From GCA-003244245 sp036378735 (GTDB lineage Bacteria; Actinomycetota; Actinomycetes; Mycobacteriales; Pseudonocardiaceae): 64,000 nt of DNA. How positions within the stretch are numbered: the stretch's first letter is position 1; every line of letters starts with the position of its first letter. Shown piece after piece: positions 1 to 7,030 of the stretch. The notes under the pieces are model-generated. The model worked only from the letters and a program-made list of their open reading frames with translations, ran no database searches and had not been told where the DNA came from. A program made the position numbers and the translations under genes. The DNA lies in contig DASUVX010000145.1 in NCBI GenBank assembly GCA_036378735.1, forward strand, positions 46,843-110,842. Reading direction: 5' to 3'.

Positions 1-450
1 GGTGACCTGCGCGGTGGTGATGCCCAGGAAACTGCCGAACAGCAGCGCATTGATGCTGTTGAGGAACCCTTTGTACAGGGCGACGAACAGGAAACCGCAG
101 GCCAGCGCGAAGGCCTGCACGGTTCCGGTGACCGCCGACTCCTCGGAGTAGCCGCCACGCCCGGTGCGCGGCAACATCGCGATGACCGCAGCTCCGGCGA
201 GACAGAAAGCGAAGTAGCCGTAGGCGGCCGCCACACCGATCAGGACCGCCCCGGCCGCACCCGGGAAACCGATCAGCGACAGGGTATGGCCTGCGAAGGT
301 CTGCCGGCGCAACACCATGAAATGCCCGATCACCGCAGCCAGCACCGCGACGATCGTGCCCGCGCGAAAAGCATTGACCATGAACGGGAACGACCACATC
401 TCTTGGAGATCGGTGATCGGGTTCCAGCTCGGACCGTCGGTGACGGTCAC
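1..450 (-). CDS. Metal ABC transporter permease (ABC-3 family, ZnuB/MntB-like), partial
   Basis: This is the N-terminal 150 residues of a polytopic membrane protein; the C-terminus lies beyond the left edge. Family: ABC-3 permeases, which form the inner-membrane channel for Zn/Mn/Fe uptake. The translation shows hydrophobic helices interrupted by the segment VLRRQTFAGHTLS, which resembles the conserved early cytoplasmic loop of this family. I chose the GTG start at 450-448 because it overlaps the stop of the upstream ATPase gene as GTGA, the same coupling used elsewhere in this operon. It is the third gene of an operon ordered binding protein, ATPase, permease. Metal specificity cannot be read from the fragment. 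Confidence 0.85.
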   Translation of the reverse strand, partial: MTVTDGPSWNPITDLQEMWSFPFMVNAFRAGTIVAVLAAVIGHFMVLRRQTFAGHTLSLIGFPGAAGAVLIGVAAAYGYFAFCLAGAAVIAMLPRTGRGGYSEESAVTGTVQAFALACGFLFVALYKGFLNSINALLFGSFLGITTAQVT

Positions 451-1349
451 GGTCTGCGCCCGGGGTACCCCTCATCATGAGCGTCGCATCGTTGCGGATG
501 GCCGACCACGACCAGCCGGCCGTCAGCGGCGGTGAGAACCTCGATCGGGGTGCCGAACAGATCGGTCAATGCCGCGCTGGTGATCACCTGACGAGGTGGG
601 CCGATCAAGGAACCGCCGGGGGCGAGATACACCACGGTGTCGAGGTGGGGCAGGACGGGATTGACATCGTGCAGAACCATCACCACGGCAACCCGTTGGG
701 TCCGGCTGATCCGAGCGATGAGAGTGGCGACAGCAGCCTGGTTCGGCAGGTCCAGGCTGTCCAGAGGTTCGTCCAGCAGCAGTAGGTCAGGGCGGGAGGC
801 CAAGGCCTGAGCGATCAGCAGGCGTTGCTGCTCCCCGCCGGACAGCTCGCCGACAGGTCGCCCGGCGTAGCCGCTGGCGCCGACCAGGTCGATGACCTCC
901 TCGACGCGGGCGGCGGCGGATCGCCGGGGTGCACCACCCGGCAGCCAGCTCGGCAGGGGAAGGCCCCACCGGTGCCCGTCCAAGCCCAGGCGCACGATGT
1001 CACGGCCCCGGACCCGCAGCGATGGGTCGAAGCTTCGGCGCTGGGGCAGGTAACCGATCCGCCTGTTGACCCGACCGGGCAACTGGCCCAGCACCTGTAC
1101 TCGGCCTTCCGCCAGCGGCAGGGCCCCAAGAATGACTTGGAGCAACGTCGACTTGCCGACCCCGTTCGGACCCAGCACCGCGACGAACTCGCCGGCCGCG
1201 ATAGCCAGATCGAGCCCGCTCCACAGCCGCCGGTTGCCCCGGTCGACCGCGCCGTGGCGCAGGGTGATCACCGGCTGCTGATCCGTGGGTACCTCGGCGG
1301 CGTGGCGGAATTGGGTGTCCACGTCGGGGCCGATCGAGCGGGCATTCAC
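447..1349 (-). CDS. Metal ABC transporter ATP-binding protein (ZnuC-like)
   Basis: This 300-residue ATPase would energise the neighbouring permease. Walker A reads GPNGVGKST, the ABC signature is LSGGEQQR, and Walker B is LLLLDEPLD, followed by the switch His region (MVLHDVNP). The first 25 or so residues are not part of the nucleotide-binding fold, so a start somewhat inside is possible. Its ATG overlaps the TGA of the binding-protein gene by four bases, and its own stop overlaps the permease start, so the three genes are translationally coupled. Zinc is the likeliest substrate from family resemblance, but manganese is not excluded. Confidence 0.9.
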   Translation of the reverse strand: MNARSIGPDVDTQFRHAAEVPTDQQPVITLRHGAVDRGNRRLWSGLDLAIAAGEFVAVLGPNGVGKSTLLQVILGALPLAEGRVQVLGQLPGRVNRRIGYLPQRRSFDPSLRVRGRDIVRLGLDGHRWGLPLPSWLPGGAPRRSAAARVEEVIDLVGASGYAGRPVGELSGGEQQRLLIAQALASRPDLLLLDEPLDSLDLPNQAAVATLIARISRTQRVAVVMVLHDVNPVLPHLDTVVYLAPGGSLIGPPRQVITSAALTDLFGTPIEVLTAADGRLVVVGHPQRCDAHDEGYPGRRP

Positions 1350-2317
1350 GGCATGGTGGCCTTCGACAGTGCTTGCTGGATGCCTTCGAGCTGGTCGGCC
1401 TGCCAGTCCTGGAAGCTGGCCGTGGCCGGGACGAGGGTCTCGGTCACGGTGGCCACCGGAATATCCTGGTTTTTCGCCGCGGTCACCAGTGCCGCCACGT
1501 CCGGGGTCGAATTCTGGCTGTTGAATAAGAAGATCTTGATTTGCCTCGTCTCGATCTGCTTATCGGCGGTGCTCTTGTCGGCTGCGGTGGGATCGGTGCC
1601 CTCACTGATCGCGTCGAGGAACGACTCCGGGGTTGCCATCCGCAAGCCCAGACCTTCGGCCAGCGGCGTCACGATCGATTCCGAGGCGCCAATTGATGTC
1701 CCGCTGTACTTGCTCTTGAGATCGGCGATGAGCTGGTTGTAGCGAGCCAATCCGTGCGTCTCGTAGTTCTGTTTCTGCTGATCAAAATAGGCCGAGTCGG
1801 CCGGATCGATCCGCTTGTAGTCGGCGGAGATCTGTTCGATGACGCGGTGCACGTCATCCGGGGAGTACCAGCGATGCGGATTGCCGCCTTGCTTGACTCC
1901 GACCAGCTCCCCGACGTTCAACACCGACCGGCCCGGTGCCGGGTTCGCGGCGATCAGCTTGGCGACCCACGGGTCGTAGCCGACGCCGTTGGAGACCACG
2001 TACTGGGCGCTCGCGAGAGCTCGCGCGTCGGCCGCCGTGGGCTCATAGTCGTGCGGGTCGGCGTCCGGGGCGGCGATGATACTTCTCACACTGACGTGCT
2101 CGCCGCCCAGCTGCGCCGCGATACTGCCCCAGACATTCTCCGCCGCTACTATCGCGATCTTTGTATTGCCGGTGGACCCAGTCTGCTGGGAAAGCGAACC
2201 GTGACCCGCCGGGCTCCCGGTGGCGCAGCCGGCCAGCACGCCGGCGACCACTAGCGCGGTGACTGCTGGCGCGCCGATGAGGGATAACAGCCTTCGCGTC
2301 ATCCCCTTCGCGCTCAC
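1346..2317 (-). CDS. Metal-binding lipoprotein of ABC uptake system (ZnuA/TroA-like)
   Basis: This 323-residue extracytoplasmic solute-binding protein belongs to cluster A-I. The N-terminus is a lipoprotein signal (MTRRLLSLIG hydrophobic stretch ending VLAGC, Cys near residue 31). Putative metal-ligand His residues lie in DPHDYEP and NPHRWYSP, the places where ZnuA/TroA proteins bind the ion. There is no long His-rich loop, which weakens a firm zinc assignment. An internal ATG (2302) is an alternative start. It is the first gene of the operon and is preceded by an A/T-rich, Zur-like sequence. Confidence 0.85.
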   Translation of the reverse strand: MSAKGMTRRLLSLIGAPAVTALVVAGVLAGCATGSPAGHGSLSQQTGSTGNTKIAIVAAENVWGSIAAQLGGEHVSVRSIIAAPDADPHDYEPTAADARALASAQYVVSNGVGYDPWVAKLIAANPAPGRSVLNVGELVGVKQGGNPHRWYSPDDVHRVIEQISADYKRIDPADSAYFDQQKQNYETHGLARYNQLIADLKSKYSGTSIGASESIVTPLAEGLGLRMATPESFLDAISEGTDPTAADKSTADKQIETRQIKIFLFNSQNSTPDVAALVTAAKNQDIPVATVTETLVPATASFQDWQADQLEGIQQALSKATMP

Positions 2318-2380
2318 TTTGCGTCTCCTGATCGGGACGTTACATGACCTACAAGTGTCGCTGATGCCGACGAGCGTAAA

Positions 2381-2395
2381 CGAAATCGATAATCA
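2381..2395. promoter_or_regulatory. Possible Zur-type operator upstream of the metal ABC operon
   Basis: The segment CGAAATCGATAATCA lies about 65 bases upstream of the binding-protein start, in the only A/T-rich stretch of this spacer. It matches the recalled actinobacterial Zur consensus TGAAAATGATTTTCA at 10 of 15 positions. Its two halves are poor inverted repeats of each other, so this is a weak call. Confidence 0.3.
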
Positions 2396-2402
2396 TTCCA
2401 AG

Positions 2403-3380
2403 TCAGGAAGCTTCGGCCAGTACCAGAGCGAACCGCTCGTCGGGATCGGTCCACCACAGCTGGTCGGCAAACCCGGCCGCCAGTAGCTCCGCGCCGAGTC
2501 CGGCCCGGCGGAATTTGGTGGATACCTCGGTACGCATCTCCTCGCCCTGGGCGTACTGCACTGTCATGCCCAGGGCGGGCACCTGCACGGTCACCGCGCG
2601 ACGAGCCTGCAGCCGCATCTCGATCCACTCCTGGGTGGCGTCCCACAACGCGATGTGATCGAAGGCGGTGACGTCGAAATCGGCGCTGAGCTCGCGGTTG
2701 AGGACATGCAGCACGTTGCGGTTGAACTCGGCGGTCACACCGGCGGCATCGTCGTAGGCAGGCACCATGACCGCCGGATCGGTGACCAACCCGGCGCCCA
2801 GCAGCAGCAGCTCGCCAGGATCCAGTGCGGCGCGCAGCGCGGTGAAGAACGCGGCGCGCTCGTCCGGGACGAGATTGCCGATCGTGCCGCCCAAAAAGGC
2901 CACCAGCCGGCGCCCGCTCTGCGCCGCCGGCAGCAACTCCAGATGCTGGGTGAAGTCGCCGACCACACCGTGTACCGCCAACCGCGGGTACTCCCGTGCC
3001 ACCGCGGCCATCGCGCCGCGCAATGCCGACTCCGAGACGTCCAGAGGCACGAAGCGCCGAAGGGATCCGGTGGCGGTGAGCGCGTCGAGCAACAACCGCG
3101 TCTTCTCCGACGAGCCCGAACCCAGCTCGACGAGGGTGTCGGCGGCTGCCCGCGCAGCGATCTCCGTCACGGTGTGCCGAAGCAGCCGGCGTTCGGTTCG
3201 GGTGGGGTAATACTCCGGCAGCATGGTGATCTGCTCGAACAGTTCGCTGCCACGGGCATCGTAAAACCACCGGGGTGGCAGCCACTTGGGGTCGGCGGAC
3301 AGACCCACCCGTGCGTCGTGGCGCAGCGCGGCCGCCGCGTCGGCGTCGGACAGGTAGATCTCCAGCACAGGTGCGGTCAT
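2403..3380 (-). CDS. egtD: L-histidine N-alpha-methyltransferase EgtD
   Basis: EgtD uses three SAM molecules to convert histidine to hercynine, the first intermediate of ergothioneine. The 325-residue product fits the family length. It shows the histidine-specific methyltransferase signatures: PKWLPPRWFYDARGSELFE near the N-terminus, the SAM loop LVELGSGSSEKTR, and FLGGTIGNL. I set the start at ATG 3380, which overlaps the egtC stop as ATGA; a longer in-frame extension to 3452 lies inside egtC and has no family counterpart. It is the last gene of the egtA-B-C-D operon. The next gene downstream on this strand is the metal transporter, not egtE. Confidence 0.95.
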   Translation of the reverse strand: MTAPVLEIYLSDADAAAALRHDARVGLSADPKWLPPRWFYDARGSELFEQITMLPEYYPTRTERRLLRHTVTEIAARAAADTLVELGSGSSEKTRLLLDALTATGSLRRFVPLDVSESALRGAMAAVAREYPRLAVHGVVGDFTQHLELLPAAQSGRRLVAFLGGTIGNLVPDERAAFFTALRAALDPGELLLLGAGLVTDPAVMVPAYDDAAGVTAEFNRNVLHVLNRELSADFDVTAFDHIALWDATQEWIEMRLQARRAVTVQVPALGMTVQYAQGEEMRTEVSTKFRRAGLGAELLAAGFADQLWWTDPDERFALVLAEAS

Positions 3381-4141
3381 GGCTCCTCCGCAGTAATCGC
3401 AGGAATCGGCACGACATCCACGGTGGACGGTGTCGCGGTGACGAGGTGGCAATCCGGCACGGGCTCCCAGCCGGCACAGTGGCTGGTGGGCTCGGAGCAG
3501 ACCTGCACTCCCCCGTCGGCTACCCGCACCGCCAACGCGTGGTGAACCGCGGTCGCGGCGAGCGTGACACCATCCGTGACCAGCAGGTTCAGCCGTGAAC
3601 CCGGGGCGGCGGCCAGCACCTGTGCAGTAACCCTGCCCAGCGCCCGGCCCAGCGGATCACCAGCCACCAGGCGGTGCCGGACCAGCGCCCACAGCAGCGC
3701 CGAGTCGGTGGGTGCTTCCAAAGTGAGCAGCTCGGTGACCGGCAACTGGCTGGCCAGTGTTGCCATGCTGTCCGGCCAACCGGTGACCATGCCGTTGTGA
3801 CTGAACAGCCAGCGGCCGGTGGTGAACGGCGAGCAGGCAAGCTCGGTCACCGGCATGCCGATCGTCGCCGAGCGCACCGCAGCGAGCACCGCGCCACTGC
3901 GCACTGCGCCGGCCAGCGCGGCGAACGAGGTGTCAGTCCAGATCGGGATGGCCCGCCGGTACCGGATGGGCGTGGCCCCGCCGTCGGGGTACCAGCCTGC
4001 GCCGAACCCGTCGGCGTTGACCACCCCATCACAGCGCATATCGGCTGGTGCGTAGCTCTGGCGCAGCAGCGAATGCGGCGGCTCCAGCAGCAGCGTCGCG
4101 AGGTCACGGGACGGCCCGAGATAGGCCAGGTGCCGGCACAC
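3377..4141 (-). CDS. egtC: Gamma-glutamyl hercynylcysteine sulfoxide hydrolase EgtC
   Basis: EgtC is a class II glutamine-amidotransferase-fold (Ntn) hydrolase that removes the glutamyl group from gamma-glutamyl hercynylcysteine sulfoxide. The family starts with Met-Cys, and the Cys becomes the N-terminal nucleophile. I therefore chose GTG 4141, giving M-CRHLAYLG, over the in-frame ATG three codons upstream, which would bury the Cys at position 5. The GTG is five bases past the egtB stop. The fold motifs GFGAGWY, FSHNGMVTGW and DSALLWALV (the conserved DSE-like site) are present. Length is 254 residues. Overlap with egtD indicates coupled translation. Confidence 0.93.
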   Translation of the reverse strand: MCRHLAYLGPSRDLATLLLEPPHSLLRQSYAPADMRCDGVVNADGFGAGWYPDGGATPIRYRRAIPIWTDTSFAALAGAVRSGAVLAAVRSATIGMPVTELACSPFTTGRWLFSHNGMVTGWPDSMATLASQLPVTELLTLEAPTDSALLWALVRHRLVAGDPLGRALGRVTAQVLAAAPGSRLNLLVTDGVTLAATAVHHALAVRVADGGVQVCSEPTSHCAGWEPVPDCHLVTATPSTVDVVPIPAITAEEP

Positions 4142-4146
4142 CGGGT

Positions 4147-5478
4147 TCAACCCACCTCGGCGGCGGCATCCCGGGCGCAGCGGAAACCGGTGAAGATCTG
4201 CCGGCGGATCGGGTGGTCCCAGTTACGGAAGGTCCCCCGGCAGGCGGCCGCGTCGGTGGCGAACGAGCCGCCCCGCAACATCCGGTAGTCCCCGCCGAAG
4301 AACACCTCGGAGTACTCCCGGTACGGGAACGGCGCGAAGCCCGGGTAACCGGCGAAGCCCGAGGACGTCCACTCCCATACGTCGCCGATCAACTGGTGCA
4401 CGCCCAGCGCAGACGCGCCGGCCGGGTAGCTGCCCGCGGGGGCGGGCTGCAGGTGCCGTTGCCCCAGGTTGGCGTGCGCTGGAGTCGGGTTCTCATCACC
4501 CCACGGGAAGCGGCGGGAACGCCCGCTGGCCGGGTCGTACCGGGCCGCCTTCTCCCACTCCACCTCAGTGGGCAGGCGCTTGCCGGCCCATGCCGCATAG
4601 GCCTGCGCCTCGAAGAAGCTGACGTGCACGACGGGCTCGTCGAGCGGGACCAGCTCGGTGACGCCGAACCGGGTGCGCCACCACTGCTCGCCGTCGAAGG
4701 ACCAGAACAGCGGAGCCACCAGTCCTGCCTCGCACCGGTGTGCCCAGCCTCGCTCGCTCCACCACCGCGAGTTGTCGTATCCGCCGTCGGCGAGGAACCG
4801 CTGGTAGTCCCGGTTGGTCACCGGAGTGGTGTCCAACCAGTACGCGCCGGTGTGTGCGCGGTGCGCGGGGCGCTCGTTGTCCAGCGCCCATGGCTCGGTC
4901 GACGCGCCCATGGTGAACTCCCCGGCGGGGATCAGCACCTCTGCGGGCAGGCCGGCGGAGCGTTCCGGCTGGGGGGCGGGCGCGTGCAGCGCGGCCGGCC
5001 CGACCCGCAGCTGGTGGGTGGCCAGCATCGTCTCGTCGTGCTGCTGCTCGTGCTGCACGATCATTCCGAAGGCGAATCCATGCTCGACAAGCCGGCGGCC
5101 CTCCAGCGGCGCGCCGTCCAGCACGTCGAGCACCTTGGTACGCACCTGTCCGAGGTAGCGCCGGGTCTGGGTGGGGTCCAGCAGGGGCAACGCAGGCCGG
5201 TTGGGCCTGGGATGCCTGAACGCGTCGTAGAGGTGGTCGATGTCGGCCCGGACGGGCTCGCGGCCGCCCACGTCGCGGACGAGCCAGAGTTCCTCCTGGT
5301 TGCCGATGTGGGCGAAGTCCCAGACCAGCGGAGACATGATCGGGGAGTGCTGGCGGATCAGCTCGGTATCGCCCACCGCCCCGGTCAGGGCCTCGCTGCG
5401 GGCGCGGGTGCGGCCGAGCTCGGCAGCCAGGTGATCGCGCAGCGCGGCACTGCTCAACTCGATGATCGGCGTGCTCAC
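4147..5478 (-). CDS. egtB: Ergothioneine biosynthesis sulfoxide synthase EgtB
   Basis: EgtB is a non-haem iron, oxygen-dependent enzyme that joins hercynine to gamma-glutamylcysteine (or cysteine) by C-S bond formation and sulfoxidation. The 443-residue protein has the N-terminal DinB-like helical domain with the iron-ligand His residues visible as DFAHIGNQEE (His57) and HEQQHDE (His143, His147). A C-terminal formylglycine-generating-enzyme-like domain follows (GEFTMGAS, then FFEAQAYAAWAGKRLPTEVEWE and LRGGSFATD). Its ATG overlaps the egtA stop by four bases. Clustering with egtA suggests the gamma-glutamylcysteine-dependent (mycobacterial-type) route. Confidence 0.95.
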   Translation of the reverse strand: MSTPIIELSSAALRDHLAAELGRTRARSEALTGAVGDTELIRQHSPIMSPLVWDFAHIGNQEELWLVRDVGGREPVRADIDHLYDAFRHPRPNRPALPLLDPTQTRRYLGQVRTKVLDVLDGAPLEGRRLVEHGFAFGMIVQHEQQHDETMLATHQLRVGPAALHAPAPQPERSAGLPAEVLIPAGEFTMGASTEPWALDNERPAHRAHTGAYWLDTTPVTNRDYQRFLADGGYDNSRWWSERGWAHRCEAGLVAPLFWSFDGEQWWRTRFGVTELVPLDEPVVHVSFFEAQAYAAWAGKRLPTEVEWEKAARYDPASGRSRRFPWGDENPTPAHANLGQRHLQPAPAGSYPAGASALGVHQLIGDVWEWTSSGFAGYPGFAPFPYREYSEVFFGGDYRMLRGGSFATDAAACRGTFRNWDHPIRRQIFTGFRCARDAAAEVG

Positions 5479-6821
5479 AGCAGGTGTCCTCCAGTGTGTC
5501 CGGCAGGTCGCGTCCCGTTACCTAGTGCGCCGGCGCCTGCGGCGATGGCACTGGTGAGGTCGTCCGCTGGGCAGCGGCCGCGCCGGACCCGGTACTCCGT
5601 GATGTCCTCCACCAGCAACTGCACGCCGGGCGGCGCATCCAGCGCCGGCAGGGCGTCGCAGGCCAGCTCGAACACCTCAGTCGCGGCGACGGCGAGGGTG
5701 TCGTCACGAAGGCCACGTTCGGCTGCCTGCAGCCACCGCCCAGCGGCCGGCGCGCAGGCATCCCGAGCGGCGGCAGTGACCGAGGGGTCGGCAAGCAAGG
5801 CGGCCAGCACTGCCACCGGTACCAACCACTGCCCTGCCGGCTGGGTGTCCAGGTAACGGACCTCGAGGTAGCCATGCGGTCGTACCGGCGGGAACAGCGT
5901 GGTCAGGTGGTAATCCAGATCAGCGGTGCTGGGCCGGCCGGGCAGTGCCCCGCACAACCAGTCGGCGAAGGTGACGCCGCTGGGCACCTCCCAACTTCCC
6001 CACGGGCGACGTTGGCACAGCAACGGGGTGTCCAGCGCTCGGCGCGCCCAGTCGGCGGCTGGATCCCAGTGCACCGCCGGATCCCAGTTAACGGGGCTGG
6101 GTCTGGTGCGGGCCGGATCCAACGCGAACCACGCCTGCATCCGCGACGACACCCATCCGGTGCGCCGGCCACCCAACCATGGTGAGTTGGCGAACGCGGC
6201 CACCAGCACCGGTCCGAGGTCGTGCAGGGCTGCCCAGCGCAGTGCCACGTCGGAGGGGGTACCGGCGTCCAGGCACACCTGCACCGCCGCGGTCGAGCAC
6301 ATCATGGCCCGGCCCATCGGACCGATCCGGTCGAATGCGGTCTCCATCGCTGCGTAGCGGGGAATGTCGATCAACCGGCGAGACGGGCGATGCGGGTCGG
6401 AGCCCAACCCGGTGAGGACCAGACCGGCGGGGTCGAGCAGGTCGGTCAGAGCTGCGGTATCGCCTTCCACGGTGGCGATGAGCCCGGTCAGCGAGGCACA
6501 GGGCGGGCTGGAGATCTCGAGCTGACCACCGGGTTCGACCGTGACGGTGGAGCCGTAGGGAAGAGGTTTCTGGGGACTGTCGGGAACGAGAGAATCCGGA
6601 ACATGTGCACCGAGCGCTTCGGCGAGGTGCTGAGCCTGCAACGGGCGATGGGGATTGCCGGAGTGCTGCACCACCCACTCGAGCTCGGCGCCGAGCAGCC
6701 TCGGTGGCCCGTGCTTGAAGCAGACCGAGGCGACGTACACTTCGGCTTCTTCCCGGCAGCGCAGCACCGTGGGTGGTGCGGCCGGCGCCGACGTCCAAGG
6801 CCGCGTTGCCTCTGCCGTCAC
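5475..6821 (-). CDS. egtA: Ergothioneine glutamate-cysteine ligase EgtA
   Basis: EgtA makes gamma-glutamylcysteine for the EgtB reaction. The 448-residue product resembles actinobacterial GCS2-type ligases: LLGAELEWVV near the N-terminus (metal-binding glutamates), GSTVTVEPGGQLEISSPP, MCSTAAVQVCLD and SPWLGGRRTGW. I chose GTG 6821 because AGGAGGT sits five bases upstream; an ATG at 6857 is in frame but lacks a comparable site. It is the first gene of the operon, and about 120 bases of upstream DNA separate it from the hairpin repeat at 6943-7008. Confidence 0.92.
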   Translation of the reverse strand: MTAEATRPWTSAPAAPPTVLRCREEAEVYVASVCFKHGPPRLLGAELEWVVQHSGNPHRPLQAQHLAEALGAHVPDSLVPDSPQKPLPYGSTVTVEPGGQLEISSPPCASLTGLIATVEGDTAALTDLLDPAGLVLTGLGSDPHRPSRRLIDIPRYAAMETAFDRIGPMGRAMMCSTAAVQVCLDAGTPSDVALRWAALHDLGPVLVAAFANSPWLGGRRTGWVSSRMQAWFALDPARTRPSPVNWDPAVHWDPAADWARRALDTPLLCQRRPWGSWEVPSGVTFADWLCGALPGRPSTADLDYHLTTLFPPVRPHGYLEVRYLDTQPAGQWLVPVAVLAALLADPSVTAAARDACAPAAGRWLQAAERGLRDDTLAVAATEVFELACDALPALDAPPGVQLLVEDITEYRVRRGRCPADDLTSAIAAGAGALGNGTRPAGHTGGHLL

Positions 6822-6942
6822 GATCCACCTCCTGGGCAATCGACGAGCCTTCGCCACGCTACCCAGTTACTCCGACACTTGCAGCGTTACGCCAATGACG
6901 TTCGTCTGCGCTTCCCCTCCGGTTCCCCGCACCCTCCCCCAG

Positions 6943-7008
6943 CCCCGACATGGAGACATATCGGGGTCAAGCGAACCGCTTTGACCCCGATATGTCTCCA
7001 TGTCGGGG
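6943..7008. repeat. Dispersed double-hairpin element, copy 1
   Basis: Two perfect 28-base inverted arms (6943-6970 and 6981-7008) flank a 10-base spacer. Each arm is itself nearly palindromic: its core ATGGAGACATATCGGGG folds on a GAGA loop with one G-U pair. It begins 22 bases past the stop of the ABC exporter (on that gene's strand) and upstream of egtA. A diverged copy with the same core lies at 28296-28362. It may end transcription of the exporter, but the shared sequence between copies suggests a REP/BIME-like repeat family rather than an ordinary terminator. Confidence 0.85.
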
Positions 7009-7030
7009 TGCGCGGGAGGAGAGAGGAACG

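Noticed and set aside
4048..5856. 602-residue open frame on the plus strand opposite egtB/egtA
   Set aside because: It is antisense to strongly conserved egt genes, has the Arg/Pro/Gly-rich composition of a GC-rich shadow frame and no family resemblance.
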